Shown here: in pieces, positions 1 to 12,330 of the stretch | How the letters are laid out: each line of letters opens with the position of its first letter | Numbering within the stretch: the stretch's first letter is position 1 | DNA from: Zerene cesonia | Lineage: Eukaryota > Arthropoda > Insecta > Lepidoptera > Pieridae | NCBI RefSeq assembly: GCF_012273895.1 | Contig: NC_052108.1 | Span: 8,866,001-8,930,000 of the forward strand | DNA: 64,000 nt | Direction of reading: 5' to 3' | Notes under the pieces: model-generated | The model's database searches: none | Told to the model about the DNA's origin: nothing | Seen by the model: only the letters and a program-made list of their open reading frames with translations | Made by a program: the position numbers and the translations under genes

Positions 1-197
1 NNNNNNNNNNNNNNNNNNNNNNNNNNNNNNNNNNNNNNNNNNNNNNNNNNNNNNNNNNNNNNNNNNNNNNNNNNNNNNNNNNNNNNNNNNNNNNNNNNNN
101 NNNNNNNNNNNNNNNNNNNNNNNNNNNNNNNNNNNNNNNNNNNNNNNNNNNNNNNNNNNNNNNNNNNNNNNNNNNNNNNNNNNNNNNNNNNNNNNNN
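1..197. other. Assembly gap (N run at window start)
   Basis: The first 197 bases are all N. The gap probably continues to the left of the window, so its real size cannot be judged here. Confidence 0.99.
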
Positions 198-1184
198 TAA
201 ACATTCAAATGTGAGAAATAAATCATAAATTATTAACATTAAATGAAATTGAATCCAAGGGGAATATTATCTAATTGAATAGTATAATCTGTGAATCGGT
301 CATACGATTATGAAGCTATAAAAGGCTAAGGGTTAGGTACTCTTTATATCACGCTATACGATATCGTAACGATATGGCGCGACCTATAAATATCAGTTGG
401 TTTGCTTGCCACTGAATTGTTCAAGTTAAATGTGTTTTTGTCTATACATTCATTCATACATACCTTCTACGTGACTCTACCATACATTCAATATGTATTG
501 ATTATTCCTCTAAGTTTATATAAAAAATGATTAGATAAAAAAAATTGCACACTATATGCTAAGGCTCTTTCCCAATAAATGTTATTGTTGTAAAAATCAT
601 TGTAATATACTTAAGAATAATGAGACCTGTAAAATAATAAGAGTGTATTCGTTATAATATCGTTTGGTATAAAAGTTTAAGAATATTAGCAAGCAATTAA
701 TTAAGGGTACTGTCAGAAATAATTTTGTTTCCTCGTTGCAAATTGCGTATAAATCTCCTTCACGACATTTGCGCTGTAAGGGACAATAGCTATTTTTATT
801 AAACCTCATAATATATCGTTTACGATATCTTTCGTGACGATATGTATTTAAGCTTATCGCAATATATTCTTGCTATCTATCATAAATGTGATCTGTTTGA
901 GGATAGATGGGGATCTTTGTTATCGGCATGTCTGAACTTCTGCGAAAGCTACAACTAATCAAATTTCTTTATTTTATATTTTTACTTGTATCTGAATGTC
1001 ATTAATTGTAATTATGGAATGTATCTAATAGTAATTGTGTCATATATATTATTTATAAATTTAAGTGAGATGTTATATAATGTAAAAATTGATAATTAAT
1101 GTTATTGGTGTAAAACCGTTTTAATTATTATAAATAAATAAAAATAAAAATAAATAAATCATTCATTTTTATTCATCATTATAA
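198..1184. other. AT-rich gene-free stretch
   Basis: No coding region is supported. Two short clusters of the word ACGATAT stand out: the palindrome ACGATATCGT followed by AACGATAT at 358-375, and ATATCGTTTACGATAT at 813-828. The end (about 1130-1160) is a simple AAATA-type low-complexity run. Nothing else was recognised. Confidence 0.6.
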
Positions 1185-1450
1185 TCTTCATCATCATCAT
1201 CCCATATTTTATATTCCCCCGATGTGGGGCCGTGGGTGCAGCCCCTGAAGTGGGATGGGGCAAGCCTGCTATGAGGGTAAAGGTCTCCTATGAAGGATTC
1301 AGGATATAAAACACAATAATATGCAGATAACCAGATGTCACAAGTTATCGAACTTTTTCTTAGACATATTTCATCATAATGTTCACCGTTTCAAGCAGTG
1401 GTGGTGCAGATAAATTAAAGAGTCAATTTATTTCCTGCACGCTCACCGGA
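1185..1450 (+). repeat. Lepidopteran LINE/SINE-type repeat fragment
   Basis: The stretch starts with a CATCATCAT run and continues with 'CTCCTATGAAGGATTCAGG' wording near 1288. I recognise this from dispersed lepidopteran repeats in which a CATCAT run precedes a 'CCTCCCC...ATGAAGGATT'-like core. There is no ORF. Family membership is recalled, not computed, and the boundaries are approximate. Confidence 0.5.
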
Positions 1451-2805
1451 TATTTTATTTAGATCTTTTATTTAAGTTTTTTAAATTTTAAACTTATTTT
1501 TCCTCAAAAGGAAATAGTTAGAAGGTACTGACTTTCTATTATAATCCATTTCTTAATAAAAAAAATTGAATCGGATGTTTTAAATTTTTACCACGATTTA
1601 TATCTGCAATTATAAAAACCCCCACACATTCAACCACCTTTCCTAAAACTATGAATACAGTAAAACTCCAAGCACCGTTGTTTCATTCCCAAAACTGTCC
1701 CGTTCTTAAATTTTGATCCTCTACAAAGAAGATTAGTGTAACCACAGGAGGCTTTGTTTGTATTTGTTTCTAGGTCTTTTAAATCCATTCCATATGGCTA
1801 AAAGTAAAAATGTCGAATTCTATGTTTAAGAGTGTTTTGTTTTATCACTTTATAAATAAGGAACTCTTTAGGCAGAAAGCGAACATAACCTTAAGTTAAT
1901 GTCGAACCCAGTTTTAGTATAATAATATAGTTTTCTTCACATTGTATTTTCTTTATTAACAAGATATTAATTTTTCTGTTACCTGTTTTTAATTAAGATT
2001 TTACGTTATTGATTTTTCATTCGTAAATACATTACTATAGAAAGTTTCTTATGTCTTCTTAAATAAAGTTCTTAAGAACTGAAGAGGTTTTCAATCCGAG
2101 CGTGCTTTTTTTCATATCTTTTTAGTCTGTGGGTTATGATCCAACTGACGTAATACCTTTTGTATTAAATTTCTCAATAGCTTTCAAAACTAAAGAGTTT
2201 TAAGTACTTATTTTCTTTAACTATCTATTTCTTTAAAAATAAATAATAATTTTAAAAATTAATATAACAATATCACTAAGCAAACAAAACCCATATAATG
2301 ATTTTCACTTACCTATATATACCAACCATAAAAATAAAAAACGCTTATTTCAAAACACAATACGTCCATATAAATCAAAGTACTAGGCTCACATAAATCG
2401 TATGGAGCTTCCTAAAGCATCTCGTATCTGATTAACAGCTTCAAATAGAGAAATGATACCGGGGTACGTGTTAATACGCGTCCCTAGGGTTCCTTGGATA
2501 GGAATTTATTTATGACTTTATTAATTGGGTTCTTCGAACAAAGTTATTTTTATTAAATATTCACTTAATAAAAGAGACTGAATTTAAATTTTCCAAAGAT
2601 TAGGTAATAAATTGAACTAAGTAAATGACAACATACAGAAATTAGAAATTAATCTATAAAATCAATAATAAAAATGAACCTTTAAAAAAATATCCAGCGT
2701 ATGATCACTAAGAATCTAGCATTAAATTCATCAGGAATTTTACACAGACCACCCTATAAGTACCGATCATCGTTTTTTAAACTTATTTCACTTAAACCTA
2801 AACTC
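1451..2805. other. Gene-free stretch
   Basis: AT-rich sequence without a supported gene. A small GC-richer patch lies at about 2458-2500. No recognisable repeat or RNA was seen. Confidence 0.55.
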
Positions 2806-2895
2806 AAACACTTATTTATTCAATTAGACTTCTTATAGCAGCACTTTTGAATCGTCATAACATAGTTTTGACATTTACCACCGCTTCGGAAATTA
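2806..2895 (+). repeat. Dispersed LINE-tail-like repeat (copy 1 of 3)
   Basis: The copy runs from 'CACTTATTTATTCAATTAGA' through 'GCACTTTTGAATCGTCAT' to 'CCACCGCTTCGGAAA'. The same ordered words recur at 37281-37400 and 48852-49090, so this is a dispersed repeat within the window itself. In Lepidoptera such pieces are usually 3' ends of non-LTR retrotransposons; that class assignment is inference. Confidence 0.7.
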
Positions 2896-2920
2896 ACAAT
2901 ACAAACCATACCAAGCAGTA

Positions 2921-3120
2921 ATCCTACTAATATTTTAAACGCAAAAGTTTGTAAGGATGTGTGTGTTTGTTATGCTTTCACGCAAAAACTACTCAACCAA
3001 TTGCAATGAAATTTAGTACGTAAACAGCTGGACAACTGGAATAACATATAGGCAAATTTTTATCCCGATATTCCTACGGGATACGGAGTTACGAGGGTGA
3101 AACTGCGGGGCGCAGCTAGT
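2921..3120 (+). repeat. CTAGT-ending ~200-bp lepidopteran element, copy A
   Basis: A full-length-looking copy begins ATCCTACTAATATT and ends GGGGCGCAGCTAGT. It shares its whole length with the copy at 6659-6860, and partly with 14711-15037 and 21074-21240. Shared internal words include AAGGATGTGTGTG, GCAATGAAATTT, and CAGCTGGACAACTGGAATAA. No coding capacity. The CTAGT terminus is compatible with non-autonomous Helitron-like elements of Lepidoptera, but a SINE origin cannot be excluded. Confidence 0.85.
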
Positions 3121-4159
3121 AATTTCATAAATATAAAATACAATTATCATTTTATCAACTAATACTTTGATAACTTTAATATATCGAGAAAAATATGTAC
3201 CATTATTTCTTCGTTTGCACCCATGGCTGCCTAACCTCAAAATAACAAACAAACAAACCAGGCCCCTCCCAATTCCCCCATTATACGGAACCATATCACA
3301 CACACAACGAATATCCCGTTATTCAATCCCGGGCAAGGAACAACATATTTGGGTACAGTCGCCGATAAACATGCCGGTACAGTCGCACACGATAAATATA
3401 TTAAAATTAAGACATATGAACGAGATCTAATCTTTTCCACGTGATTTACGCTTGGAACAGATTTATTTTAAAAATGTCGCCTATTAGGGTACCGGGGTTG
3501 GGCTAGAAACTATGCGACTTTGCGTCGGGACTCTAGAAAAATATTATATTTTTTTTTTCGTTATATACAAAAAATCTTGTACATTCTATTAAAGTTCAGG
3601 GCGTAGTTTATTCAACGCCTCATGTAATAACGTAGTTATATAATATGTTAGTTATGTCTTACAGAACATAATTAGTTTTTTTAACCCTAAATAATAGAAA
3701 CACTAAGTAAACAGTAAACTGGAGGAAGTGAAGCTAAGATAGCTTAATAATTATAAATTACACAAAATGTAATAAAATATAGCTTCATGGTGGCTAAGGA
3801 TATTCGCATTATCTTATTATTAAAACGTTAATATGTTTTTCATCTAAATCACAGTTCCCATAAAGTCGTCAAAATAAACGACAAGTCGTGTCGCATAGTC
3901 GCATGCATCGTGGCCCACCTACAACTACAAACATTGCATTCTTTTTTTTATCATCCATAATGTATCACGCGATAATATGCGATATCGTGTTATTTAGATT
4001 GCTCTGTATTTGATAGTTTTTTGTTTATGTAATTTTGAGAGAACTTTTTAATATGAGTACATGATAGCTTATCTGACCAAATATATAACAATGTGAATCA
4101 AATATATACATACATATACAATAGAGCTGGTATTCATTGTTATAATAAGTCTATCTGTA
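3121..4159. other. Gene-free stretch with a 24-bp imperfect tandem repeat
   Basis: No gene is supported; the open frames on both strands around 3013-3440 have no recognisable composition and overlap the preceding repeat. GGTACAGTCGC occurs at 3352-3362 and again at 3376-3386, each followed by a CGATAAA word, giving a two-unit repeat of 24 bp. Confidence 0.55.
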
Positions 4160-4352
4160 ACCAGTAGCGTCACTCGCGTGGTGCCCGGGTGAAAAGTAGC
4201 CTATGTGCTAATCCAGACTATAATCTATCTCTGTACCAAGTTTCATACAGATACGATAAGCTGTTTTCACGTGGATGTAACAAACATCTATACATACATC
4301 CAACCATTGCTAGGTACTTACAAACTTTCGCGTAATATTTATAAGATTATAG
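4160..4352 (+). repeat. Lepidopteran interspersed repeat fragment (GTAGCCTATGTG type)
   Basis: The stretch contains the ordered words 'GAAAAGTAGCCTATGTGCTA', 'CCAGACTATAATCTATCTCT', 'GTACCAAGTTTCATACAGAT' and 'AACTTTCGCGTAATATTTATA', a layout I know from abundant lepidopteran non-LTR/SINE-like repeats. No ORF. Ends are approximate. Confidence 0.75.
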
Positions 4353-4742
4353 CCTCATATGGTTTAGTATGAGGAGGAACAAGTAAAGAGGAAATCACTT
4401 GATACAAAATGTGTGTGTGGTCGAAGTAAATCTTCATGGTACTGCTACTTTCCTTTTCTTATCTTAAAATTTATCTAACCTTTCTTAGTGGATGCCTACA
4501 ATATAGTGGCATCTGTTTGCCAAAACTTGATTGCGTTGATAGACAGTTAGTCACCTTTCCGTTTTTATTTATACGAATCTATCTGCAAGTATAAATACAC
4601 AATTATAATTCCATGGGGACGATGACTTCAATAATTAATCAATTTTGCAATTCAAACGTCACTGCGCTATGAATGAAACGATTGTAAAATTGTCCACGCC
4701 GTTTCAATAAACCTAAGTGATTATTCATTAATAAAAATTCAA

Positions 4743-5024
4743 ATGTTTTCGCAAATCACGCAATGCGATAAACAAAAAGGCATAATTGCGATTGAAGGAT
4801 TCGCATTGGCTGTCGCCAACAATGAGCTAACGGTGTGTGACGTCACGGGCCGTCAGGATACAGTTCGAAACGGTGAGGTCGTAAAGCCATTCCTTTATTG
4901 CACCCATTACTTACTTTTACCTTTGCGCAAAATTTCTTTTCAGCGAAACGCGCTCGCCGCCCGGCGGCAGCTTTGTGCGAAATTTTTGCGCATTGTTTTT
5001 TTTTATTTTTGCACAATGGAATAG
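4743..5024. promoter_or_regulatory. GC-richer island with a CRE palindrome and an inverted repeat
   Basis: This island is visibly richer in CG than its surroundings, which is why a 93-codon frame stays open; the translation resembles nothing known and I do not call it a gene. It holds a perfect CRE palindrome TGACGTCA at 4838-4845. TGCGCAAAATTTC (4924-4936) is answered in inverse by GAAATTTTTGCGCA (4979-4992) around a CG-rich core, so the DNA can fold back. The left arm plus CTTTGTGCGA at 4971-4980 recurs with the same spacing at 38209-38266. It could be a regulatory element or a piece of an unknown repeat. Confidence 0.3.
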
Positions 5025-6148
5025 TGAGGTAATGTAACAATTAATAACAATTTGTAGAAATTGCTATAGTTTTTTAGTAATTAGGGTAAGACATTTTTAT
5101 CTCGTTGTTTGTTGGAGAAATGTTTGCACAATAGTCGATTTTAACGGTCGTAATGTTTGTTTGTATTGACAGTTAGTTATTGTAGCGTTTGAAGCGTTTT
5201 TTGGGATGATTATGTTAACGAACTGAGCGGATATCTTGATTTTTATGAAGCAGGCATATGGACTTATTTATTGCATATTATTTTTTTGTAAAATTCTTTA
5301 GGTGCGATACAGTTTGATCAAATATCACAATATATACAGATTTAGATTCACAATATATATAACTTAAAAAATTTGCGAGGTAATGATTCTGTCTCAGTGT
5401 CGTTATATGAGATCAAAAACTGACTTAACTTATGAAAATCAGACATAAATTGAGACTGTTACTGCTAAAGTACTTTGTAAAAACTTAGAATTAATAATTT
5501 TTTGACGCAATCGTTAAAATCGTGGTAGCATTTAAAGTATTATTATTTTAAGAAACCGCTTTCAATTTTAACGTCATTCAAATGTTTTTAACTTATCATT
5601 TGTGTCGCAGAAAAGATTTATATGACTTTTATTAGGTACCTATACATACGAAGTATATTTAGTAAAAACACCGCTTCCGGAAACCTACTGGGTAGATTCT
5701 TAACCATTTGGTTTATATAGAATAAGATTCAATTTCAAATTCAAATTCAAGTAGATATCTCATATATACATAAAACTTTTCTTTTTATCATTCATGAATT
5801 TACTTTTTAGAATAAATAGAGAAACAATTATCATAATATTCATCACCATTGGAAATCAGCAAAAACTTCACATCATAATAATAAAATCGACATCATTTAA
5901 TTAACAATATATATAATGTATATAATGAAGCCTAGATAAAACCAAAAATTTTCTAGATGCAACAGCTATAAATTCTAGTTTTACCTTAAACAACTTGGAC
6001 AACTTTAAACGACTGCCTGAAACTTAAGTAAAATCGTTTTTAAAATAAGTAAACATTCTAAACTTAATAACTTTATTAAAAGGTAATGAGAAACAAACAT
6101 TTGATGTACCATGATGAATTGTGTAGTAAAGAGCTATTCTTTGTATGA
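5025..6148. other. Gene-free stretch
   Basis: AT-rich, no gene. A short (TTCAAA)n-like run lies near 5732-5750, of the kind seen at LINE tails. Nothing else recognised. Confidence 0.55.
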
Positions 6149-6195
6149 AACTAGCTTTTCCCCTGCGGTTTCGCCCGAGTTTCTACGGAAATTCT
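6149..6195 (-). repeat. Short fragment of a CTAG-terminal lepidopteran repeat
   Basis: The sequence AACTAGCTTTTCCCCTGCGG followed by TTTCGCCCG is the typical reverse-oriented end of lepidopteran elements that end in '...GGGCGAAGC...CTAGTT'. Only the terminus is recognisable. Confidence 0.6.
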
Positions 6196-6658
6196 AATAT
6201 GAATAAGGTGATTCACATTAAAAACACTTTCACATATACAATATTAGTAAAACAAGTATTCAATATTATGTATTCTCTTATATCCAGGCTTCAATCTGGT
6301 TAACCTGGAATAAGAAAATCAACAGTTGATACAATAGAACTGAATAAAAATCGTAGATTCATGATAATTCATAAAAATAAAAATTCCTTTCCTTAATAAA
6401 GTTATTTATAATATAATTTTTTAAGTTAAGTTATTTTATATCAGCTGAACTATAATAAATCAGCTGAACAATATCCTAACTTTACCTACCGGGTATCTCG
6501 TAAAGCTGTATGCTTTAATAGTAGAAATAAGAATATAGGCCCTAACACAAAATAATATTTAACACAGTGTTTATTTTTTCTCAAAATCAGCATGAATATC
6601 CCTATGCCACTCCTATTACCTTCCTATGACTATTCCTGTATATTCTACTAATTCTACT

Positions 6659-6860
6659 ATCCTACTAATATTATAAATGTGAAAGTTTGTAAGGATGTGT
6701 GTGTGTTTGTTGCTCTTTCACGCAAAAACTACGGAACCTACTGCAATGAAATTTGGTACGTAGACAGCTGGACAAGTGGAATAACATATAGGCAACTTTT
6801 TATCCCGATATTCCTAAGAGATACTGACTTACGCGGGTGAAACCGCGGGGCGTAGCTAGT
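6659..6860 (+). repeat. CTAGT-ending ~200-bp lepidopteran element, copy B
   Basis: This copy starts ATCCTACTAATATTATAAAT and ends GGGGCGTAGCTAGT. It aligns by eye along its whole length with the copy at 2921-3120, differing at scattered positions. No coding capacity. Confidence 0.88.
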
Positions 6861-7129
6861 TTAAAATATTTTAGGGCTCAATTCTTTGTTTTTCTTCGAA
6901 GGTTCTTTTACCGAACTAATAATACTAGTAGGAAGTTCCAGACTCTCTTTTCACTTTCGTGGTTGAAAATAAGTTTTAATTAATAAACTTATATTATTTC
7001 AGTAACCATATGAACATATGCATCGATAAGTCGATAACACAGCACATAAAATGCGTCGCATCGCTATTAAACTAAACAATCATTGCAATCGTTTAATCCC
7101 GAAGCATTTCGAACCCCCACTAATCGGTA

Positions 7130-7493
7130 TAGCACTGATATTAGAAAGCGAGATGGGCATATCGCGCCCGCCCGAGTGGGAAGGGGATGGGTGTACGCAT
7201 AGATGTTGCGTTAGCCACGCCCCCCAAAAGATCAAGCAAAGTCTACACCTCCAGAGACATTCGTGCGCGCGCGCCGATCAAAACGCACGCGTCACGTTGA
7301 ATTATCTTCAAAAATACGCGCGATGTTACATGTCAAGTGTTGTGTATTGTGATAGATCATTAGTTGTAAGTGACTGATTGACATTATTATATTCTGTGCG
7401 ATTCTGACACTCGGGATCTGTGGTTTGACACTTTTTTTGACATACTGAGTGAAGTGAGTGTGGATTTTTTGTACACGATCACCAAAGATTAAG
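7130..7493 (+). promoter_or_regulatory. Candidate promoter and non-coding first exon
   Basis: A CG-rich segment (about 7137-7330) is followed by a perfect splice donor, AAG|GTAAGT, with the cut after 7493. An initiator-like ATCATTAG lies near 7356. If this exon is joined to the knirps-family start exon at 46958, the mRNA would read ...AAG-ATG, giving a purine at -3, and the frame is closed by a TGA at 7455-7457, as expected for a 5' UTR. All of that is compatible with a first exon but could arise by chance; no transcript evidence is available. The 108-codon frame at 7051-7377 in the same island resembles no known protein. Rival donors nearer the gene are at 36451, 40508 and 46531. Confidence 0.3.
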
Positions 7494-8227
7494 GTAAGTC
7501 TATTTTTATTTTTTTAATTACAATTGACATTGTCAGTTCAGATGTTGTGTGATTATTTTTTAATATACGCCACAAAATAAAAGTGACGTGGAATGAAAAT
7601 TCGCTAATTTTTGAGAACAATGCGCGAGCGCAAATGACATTATTGCAAAATAAAATACATTCATATAACGACCGAGGTGTAATAAATATGGTTAAAAAAA
7701 TAAATTCATAATAACCCTTTTATAAGTAAAGTTATTTCACTAAAAAATATAAAATTGATTTTTCATATAATCAACACAGATACTTAAAATTAAATAACGA
7801 AGAATTTAAATTGTACACCATTCATTATATTAAGATTTAAGAGACGATTATGACTCAAATTATATTAACTAACAACCAAACCAACCACAAATAAAACACA
7901 TTTTATTTACAAAATAACACTAAGTAAAAAGTAAAAGGCATCCGAGATGGAAAACTGTTTATCATACCAATTGACTAACTTAAAATGAAACAAGTAAACA
8001 CGACCCATATTTTGCAACTTTCGTGTTGATATTCGTGCAAATAAAAGCACCGCTAATGTGACGTCACCACATACCGATATATTTCACAAATAACTCCATA
8101 TTATGTAACAACTGAAATAACGTACATACGCTAATGAAAATAGTGTAAAGTTCATAGTTCCATCTGCAACTTCCAAACATCGTAATTTTCAATTAGTTAT
8201 CATCAATATTCAATAGTTACAATATAC

Positions 8228-8353
8228 ACTAGCGGTTCGCCCCGGCTTTGTTCGTAGTATATAGTCTAAAACACTAATAGATCAAGTACCTAGCAAACGG
8301 TAAAATAAATTTGTAATCGGTCCAGTAGTTTCCAAGATTTGCGTGCGAACATT
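8228..8353 (-). repeat. CTAG-terminal lepidopteran repeat fragment
   Basis: The fragment begins ACTAGCGGTTCGCCCCGGCT, the reversed terminus of a common lepidopteran element, and continues to a CGGTCCAGTAGTTTCCAAGA word typical of its interior. Approximate ends. Confidence 0.65.
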
Positions 8354-9221
8354 ATCTGCAGTGTTATACTAGTGTTAAGTACAGCTTCTGCTTGCAGTAA
8401 CACATTCAATATATAAAAACAACAGGTTAATAATTAATACCTTATTATCAGATTATCTTATTTCTTGAAACAATGTCAGATTTAGCAAATACCACCTAAA
8501 ATGCGATTAGTCAGTTTACCTGCAAAAGACTTCAACGGGAGTCCCTACTCGGAACTAAATGAATAAACTCTCTTAGAGAGTTTACTGTTTATTTTGTAAT
8601 CTTATAAATTAATCTTAATTTGAAATTATAATTTTGTAGTTTAAATCTGAATTAATTAATGATCCGATTATATTATAGCAACATCGTAATCAATAAAAAT
8701 TAAGTACAATTAAATTACACACTAACCATTCTTCCCAGCTTTATCTGGGTTTATCAAGATAAAAGCAAAATAAAATATAAAATATGACAGACCCAGATAA
8801 CGTGGCTGATATTAAAATAATTTTTAAAATCACTTCAGTAGATCTATAGATTACCCCCACAACGTCACAAACTCATATTCATAAACTTCACCTCTTTATA
8901 AATTAGAATAAATGATTTTATAACATCTTTATATCCTAAAATATATAAATTCAGTAGCGAATACGTTAATACAATCAGATCGTGTAAATTTAACGTGGCG
9001 TAACGTGAAACAAAAAACGACTTGAGATGACGTCTGTTTATATGCAATTATGCAGAACTTATGTTTCTATGAGAAAATACTTAATACTAACATATAATAC
9101 TACTTTATATAACTTACTACATATCGAACATAGTCAAAACAATCAACATGTACAATGTGTTATGATTACCTATAAGTATCGACAGCTTGCGTACAACTCA
9201 CTAAATACAATAAAATAGTAC

Positions 9222-9305
9222 TGGGATTTTTTTTTTTTTTATTGTGGGATAGGGAAGCGCTTGACTACCATCTCGCCTGCTGGTAAGCGTAGATGTAGTG
9301 TATGA
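9222..9305 (+). repeat. Lepidopteran repeat fragment next to a T-run
   Basis: After a run of about 15 T, the words 'GCTTGACTACCATCTCGCCT' and 'GCTGGTAAGCG' appear. This matches the wording of lepidopteran elements carrying 'CACCTGATGGTAAG'. Related pieces occur at 15625-15735 and 26868-27190. Confidence 0.5.
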
Positions 9306-9975
9306 TGGATGGATTTAATTAAGTAAGCATACTAAACTACTTACTACCCCTAAATTTTAAATGAACGATTTTTTTTAATAAGATATAATATGCCAAAAAG
9401 GATTACATACTATCATTAACAATACATATACAGAGTCTATTATAAAGGTATTAAGTAGACTTAAGCTTAGCGAATGCGAGAAGCGTCTGTATTACGGATT
9501 CCAATCCCGTTGACATGTTATTTAACTGTCAACGGATCACACTGTAGCTTTCCTCAAAACTGATAATAGCTAATCTAAAGTAATCCATAAGAATATGGAT
9601 TATAAGGATAACAATTGAATGTGTCCTAGCTAAACGTCTTAAAATATTTAAAACTATAATTTTAATAGGTATATAATCTGCTAGATTGAATACATAAGCG
9701 TTCCTACTTCATAAATAGAATTTTAGAAAAAGGAAATATGAAATATAATGTATTTTTTGACTTGAATCTCAGCATGCTTACTGTACAAATAAAATATTTA
9801 GGTCAACATTGCTGCAAAGCGTCCTTAAACCGCCTCTATCACCCAAAAAATCCACAATACCCAAAGGACATGCATACATGACCTCATTTATTACGTTCAA
9901 TTGAACAATTGACCATTATGTTCATAATATTGCGAGTTTTTAATAACACAATGAAATAAAAGTATTGTATAATCG

Positions 9976-9994
9976 CGTGGGAAACATTCCCACG
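9976..9994. promoter_or_regulatory. Perfect palindrome of two Su(H)-type sites
   Basis: The sequence CGTGGGAAACATTCCCACG is a perfect 8-bp inverted repeat around ACA. Each arm fits the Suppressor of Hairless consensus YGTGRGAA. Single further matches lie at 12449-12456 and 28971-28978. Function is inferred from the motif alone; the sites are very close together for the usual Su(H) paired-site spacing. Confidence 0.3.
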
Positions 9995-12083
9995 GAGCGG
10001 AGTGGGCAAAAACTGTCTTTGGAGTCAGGCTTCTGGAATACAATGACGATTGTCTAAAACCTAGATAGGGTTCATTTTGATAATCGCCAGCTATTAAACT
10101 GTATTCTATTTTGAGTTTGTGAAATATCTTAGATTTTTGAGATTTGAAACTGATGCATTTACAACTGTTTCATAGATTGATTTTCTTTTTGAACAAAATT
10201 TTATATTCTGTATCTTATCGAACTCAACCAACCCGATCGGACCAAACCCAATTTTGGAGACCATTAGCACTTTAAGCAAATTTATAAAGAGATTTTTATT
10301 TGTATATATGTATATTTGTAATGATTTCACACAAAATTTAAAAAAATCTTCCCCCAAAAAACTGCCACTGCACTGTACTAAGTACCTACATAGTATGTAA
10401 CGCGAACGAAACTGAGACGGACAACCAGAATTAAAACAAACAAACATACAACTACAAAGTATCTACAAAACGATTCCTACCGTTTGCATCTCATAGTTGT
10501 GTCTATAAACAAAATTTCCACAAGGGTAAATCACTAACAAATTATGTTTAACAAATATTTTATCACATGCACGAGCTATCGTGGCCTAATTCTACCCGAT
10601 ATACACGCGATATTGGATATTAACCCAACAGGAATACGAGGCAAATTCCCATAACGTAATTTGAGCGTTATAAAAAGGTTTTATGTTGACCTCAGCGCGT
10701 GACACATTGACAACTTTAACAAAACACTAATTTTCGTCTCTAGACCATCCATCACAGTCAACTTAAAGAGCCTAATTGTTTTCTGTCGTCAAATATCATT
10801 AGAGCCGTTATTTTTTTATTATATAACTGATAATTAGGTAATTTGAATACGTAACAATCAGTTAAATTAAGATTTGAATTGTTAAGCATATGAATGTTTT
10901 AGAGAGATGAATAGCACAGTTATTAATATAAATATTTTTAACAAAACACTTAATTGTCTTAAATGGCTACACATGAGGCACCAGCTTCCATAGGAAAAGA
11001 ATCTTCAAAATCGGTTCAACCAATTAAAAGCCCTGCGGTAACAAAGACAAGAAAATTACGGTAGAATCGATAACCCTTTTCTCAGTTGAGAAGAGTCCAG
11101 AATAACAAATTTCAAACAGAAGCTGCTAACAAGATAAGGCTCACTAAAAAAAACGTTCTACAAATCACGAGTAATTTCTCACCAGTCGCTTCCTTAGCTT
11201 TCATTCGTATACAAGATTCCTTTAAGCCAAAGAAAATAACCTAATAGGAGTCGTACTGTGTTCATAATGCTATGGTATTTTCCGCCAATGGTACAAAAAC
11301 CAATCATTAACAACACTAGCAAAAAACCACGGCGATCTGTCTCGATATAGTATTTTTAATCGATCTAGTTTATTCAACGGCGAGCGCCATCTATGGAAAA
11401 TAAAAGGCATTAATTAAGGACGGATGTAACTTATGCCAGAAATAAACTAATTCATGCCCAATTAAAATAAAAATCGTGCAGAATCGGACGCATTCAAATG
11501 CGGGACGAGTAAAATTCTTAATTATTATTCTAATTAAATAGTATGGCGTTATAAAATGTCCAAATTGGTATAATACATTGGCATAAAGGCAAACAAACCG
11601 TTTAGGGCTTTTTAATCGTGTCTTTCAACATTTTTTTTATTTCTTAAATATAATATTTACAGTGTTTCTTCATAACGAAGATTAAAATATAATATTAAGG
11701 TGTTAGATGTAGGTATGTCTACATATAATCGGCATTTTTTGTCTGAATCACGGATGCAAAGAATTTCGATAATTACAAGTACATTTTTTGTTCTGACATT
11801 TGAAGATTTATAAAAAAATTATTAGTTTCATCATGGAAACTTTTTCAAACTAATATTTCTTACGATTACCCAATATGAGCCACTTATGCAATATTAATAA
11901 ATTATACCTACAATACAAGAAAAAAACTCCCATCATATTAAATTAAGGATATATTTGAATGTCATAAACACCTTAATTAATAAATAAGGAACCTTTATTA
12001 AAGAAGCATGTATGTACAGAAAAATCCTCAAAACCATAACGTTCCACTTTGTTCGCTAATTTGGTTATAAGCACTTATTAAAA

Positions 12084-12330
12084 ACTAGCTTACCGCCTGC
12101 GGCTTCGCCCGCTAGTTAATGTTAAAATATACAGACCGAGGTCCCCCGCATAGTTCCCTTTCCTATAGGTATAACGGGACAAAAATTATTCTATATCCCT
12201 TCTCAGGTCTCAAACTGTGTCTGTACCAAATTTCATCTAAATAGATGTAATAATTTAGGCGCGAAAAAGAGACAGACACAGGATTCTAAACCCCTTCCTT
12301 TTACACTATAAGTGTGCTAAATTTCGTAGG
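12084..12330 (-). repeat. CTAG-terminal lepidopteran repeat, reverse orientation
   Basis: The copy begins ACTAGCTTACCGCCTGCGG, then CTTCGCCCGC, and continues through 'GTGTCTGTACCAAATTTCAT', wording characteristic of these elements. The distal end is diffuse. Sequence from 12331 to 13356 shows nothing recognisable. Confidence 0.7.

Larger units (their letters stand above)
7501..12083. other. Gene-free stretch with small repeat fragments
   Basis: No coding region is supported. It contains a CRE palindrome TGACGTCA at 8059-8066, two repeat fragments and a Su(H)-type palindrome listed separately. A dense T-run lies at 9227-9241. Confidence 0.55.

Noticed and set aside
4743..5024. 93-codon + strand frame with an overlapping minus-strand frame
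   Set aside because: Composition effect of the CG-rich island; translation resembles no protein and contains poly-F from a T-run.
7051..7377. 108-codon + strand frame in a CG-rich island
   Set aside because: No recognisable domain, and the frame is open mainly because the island is poor in AT-rich stop codons; it more likely belongs to promoter/5' UTR DNA.
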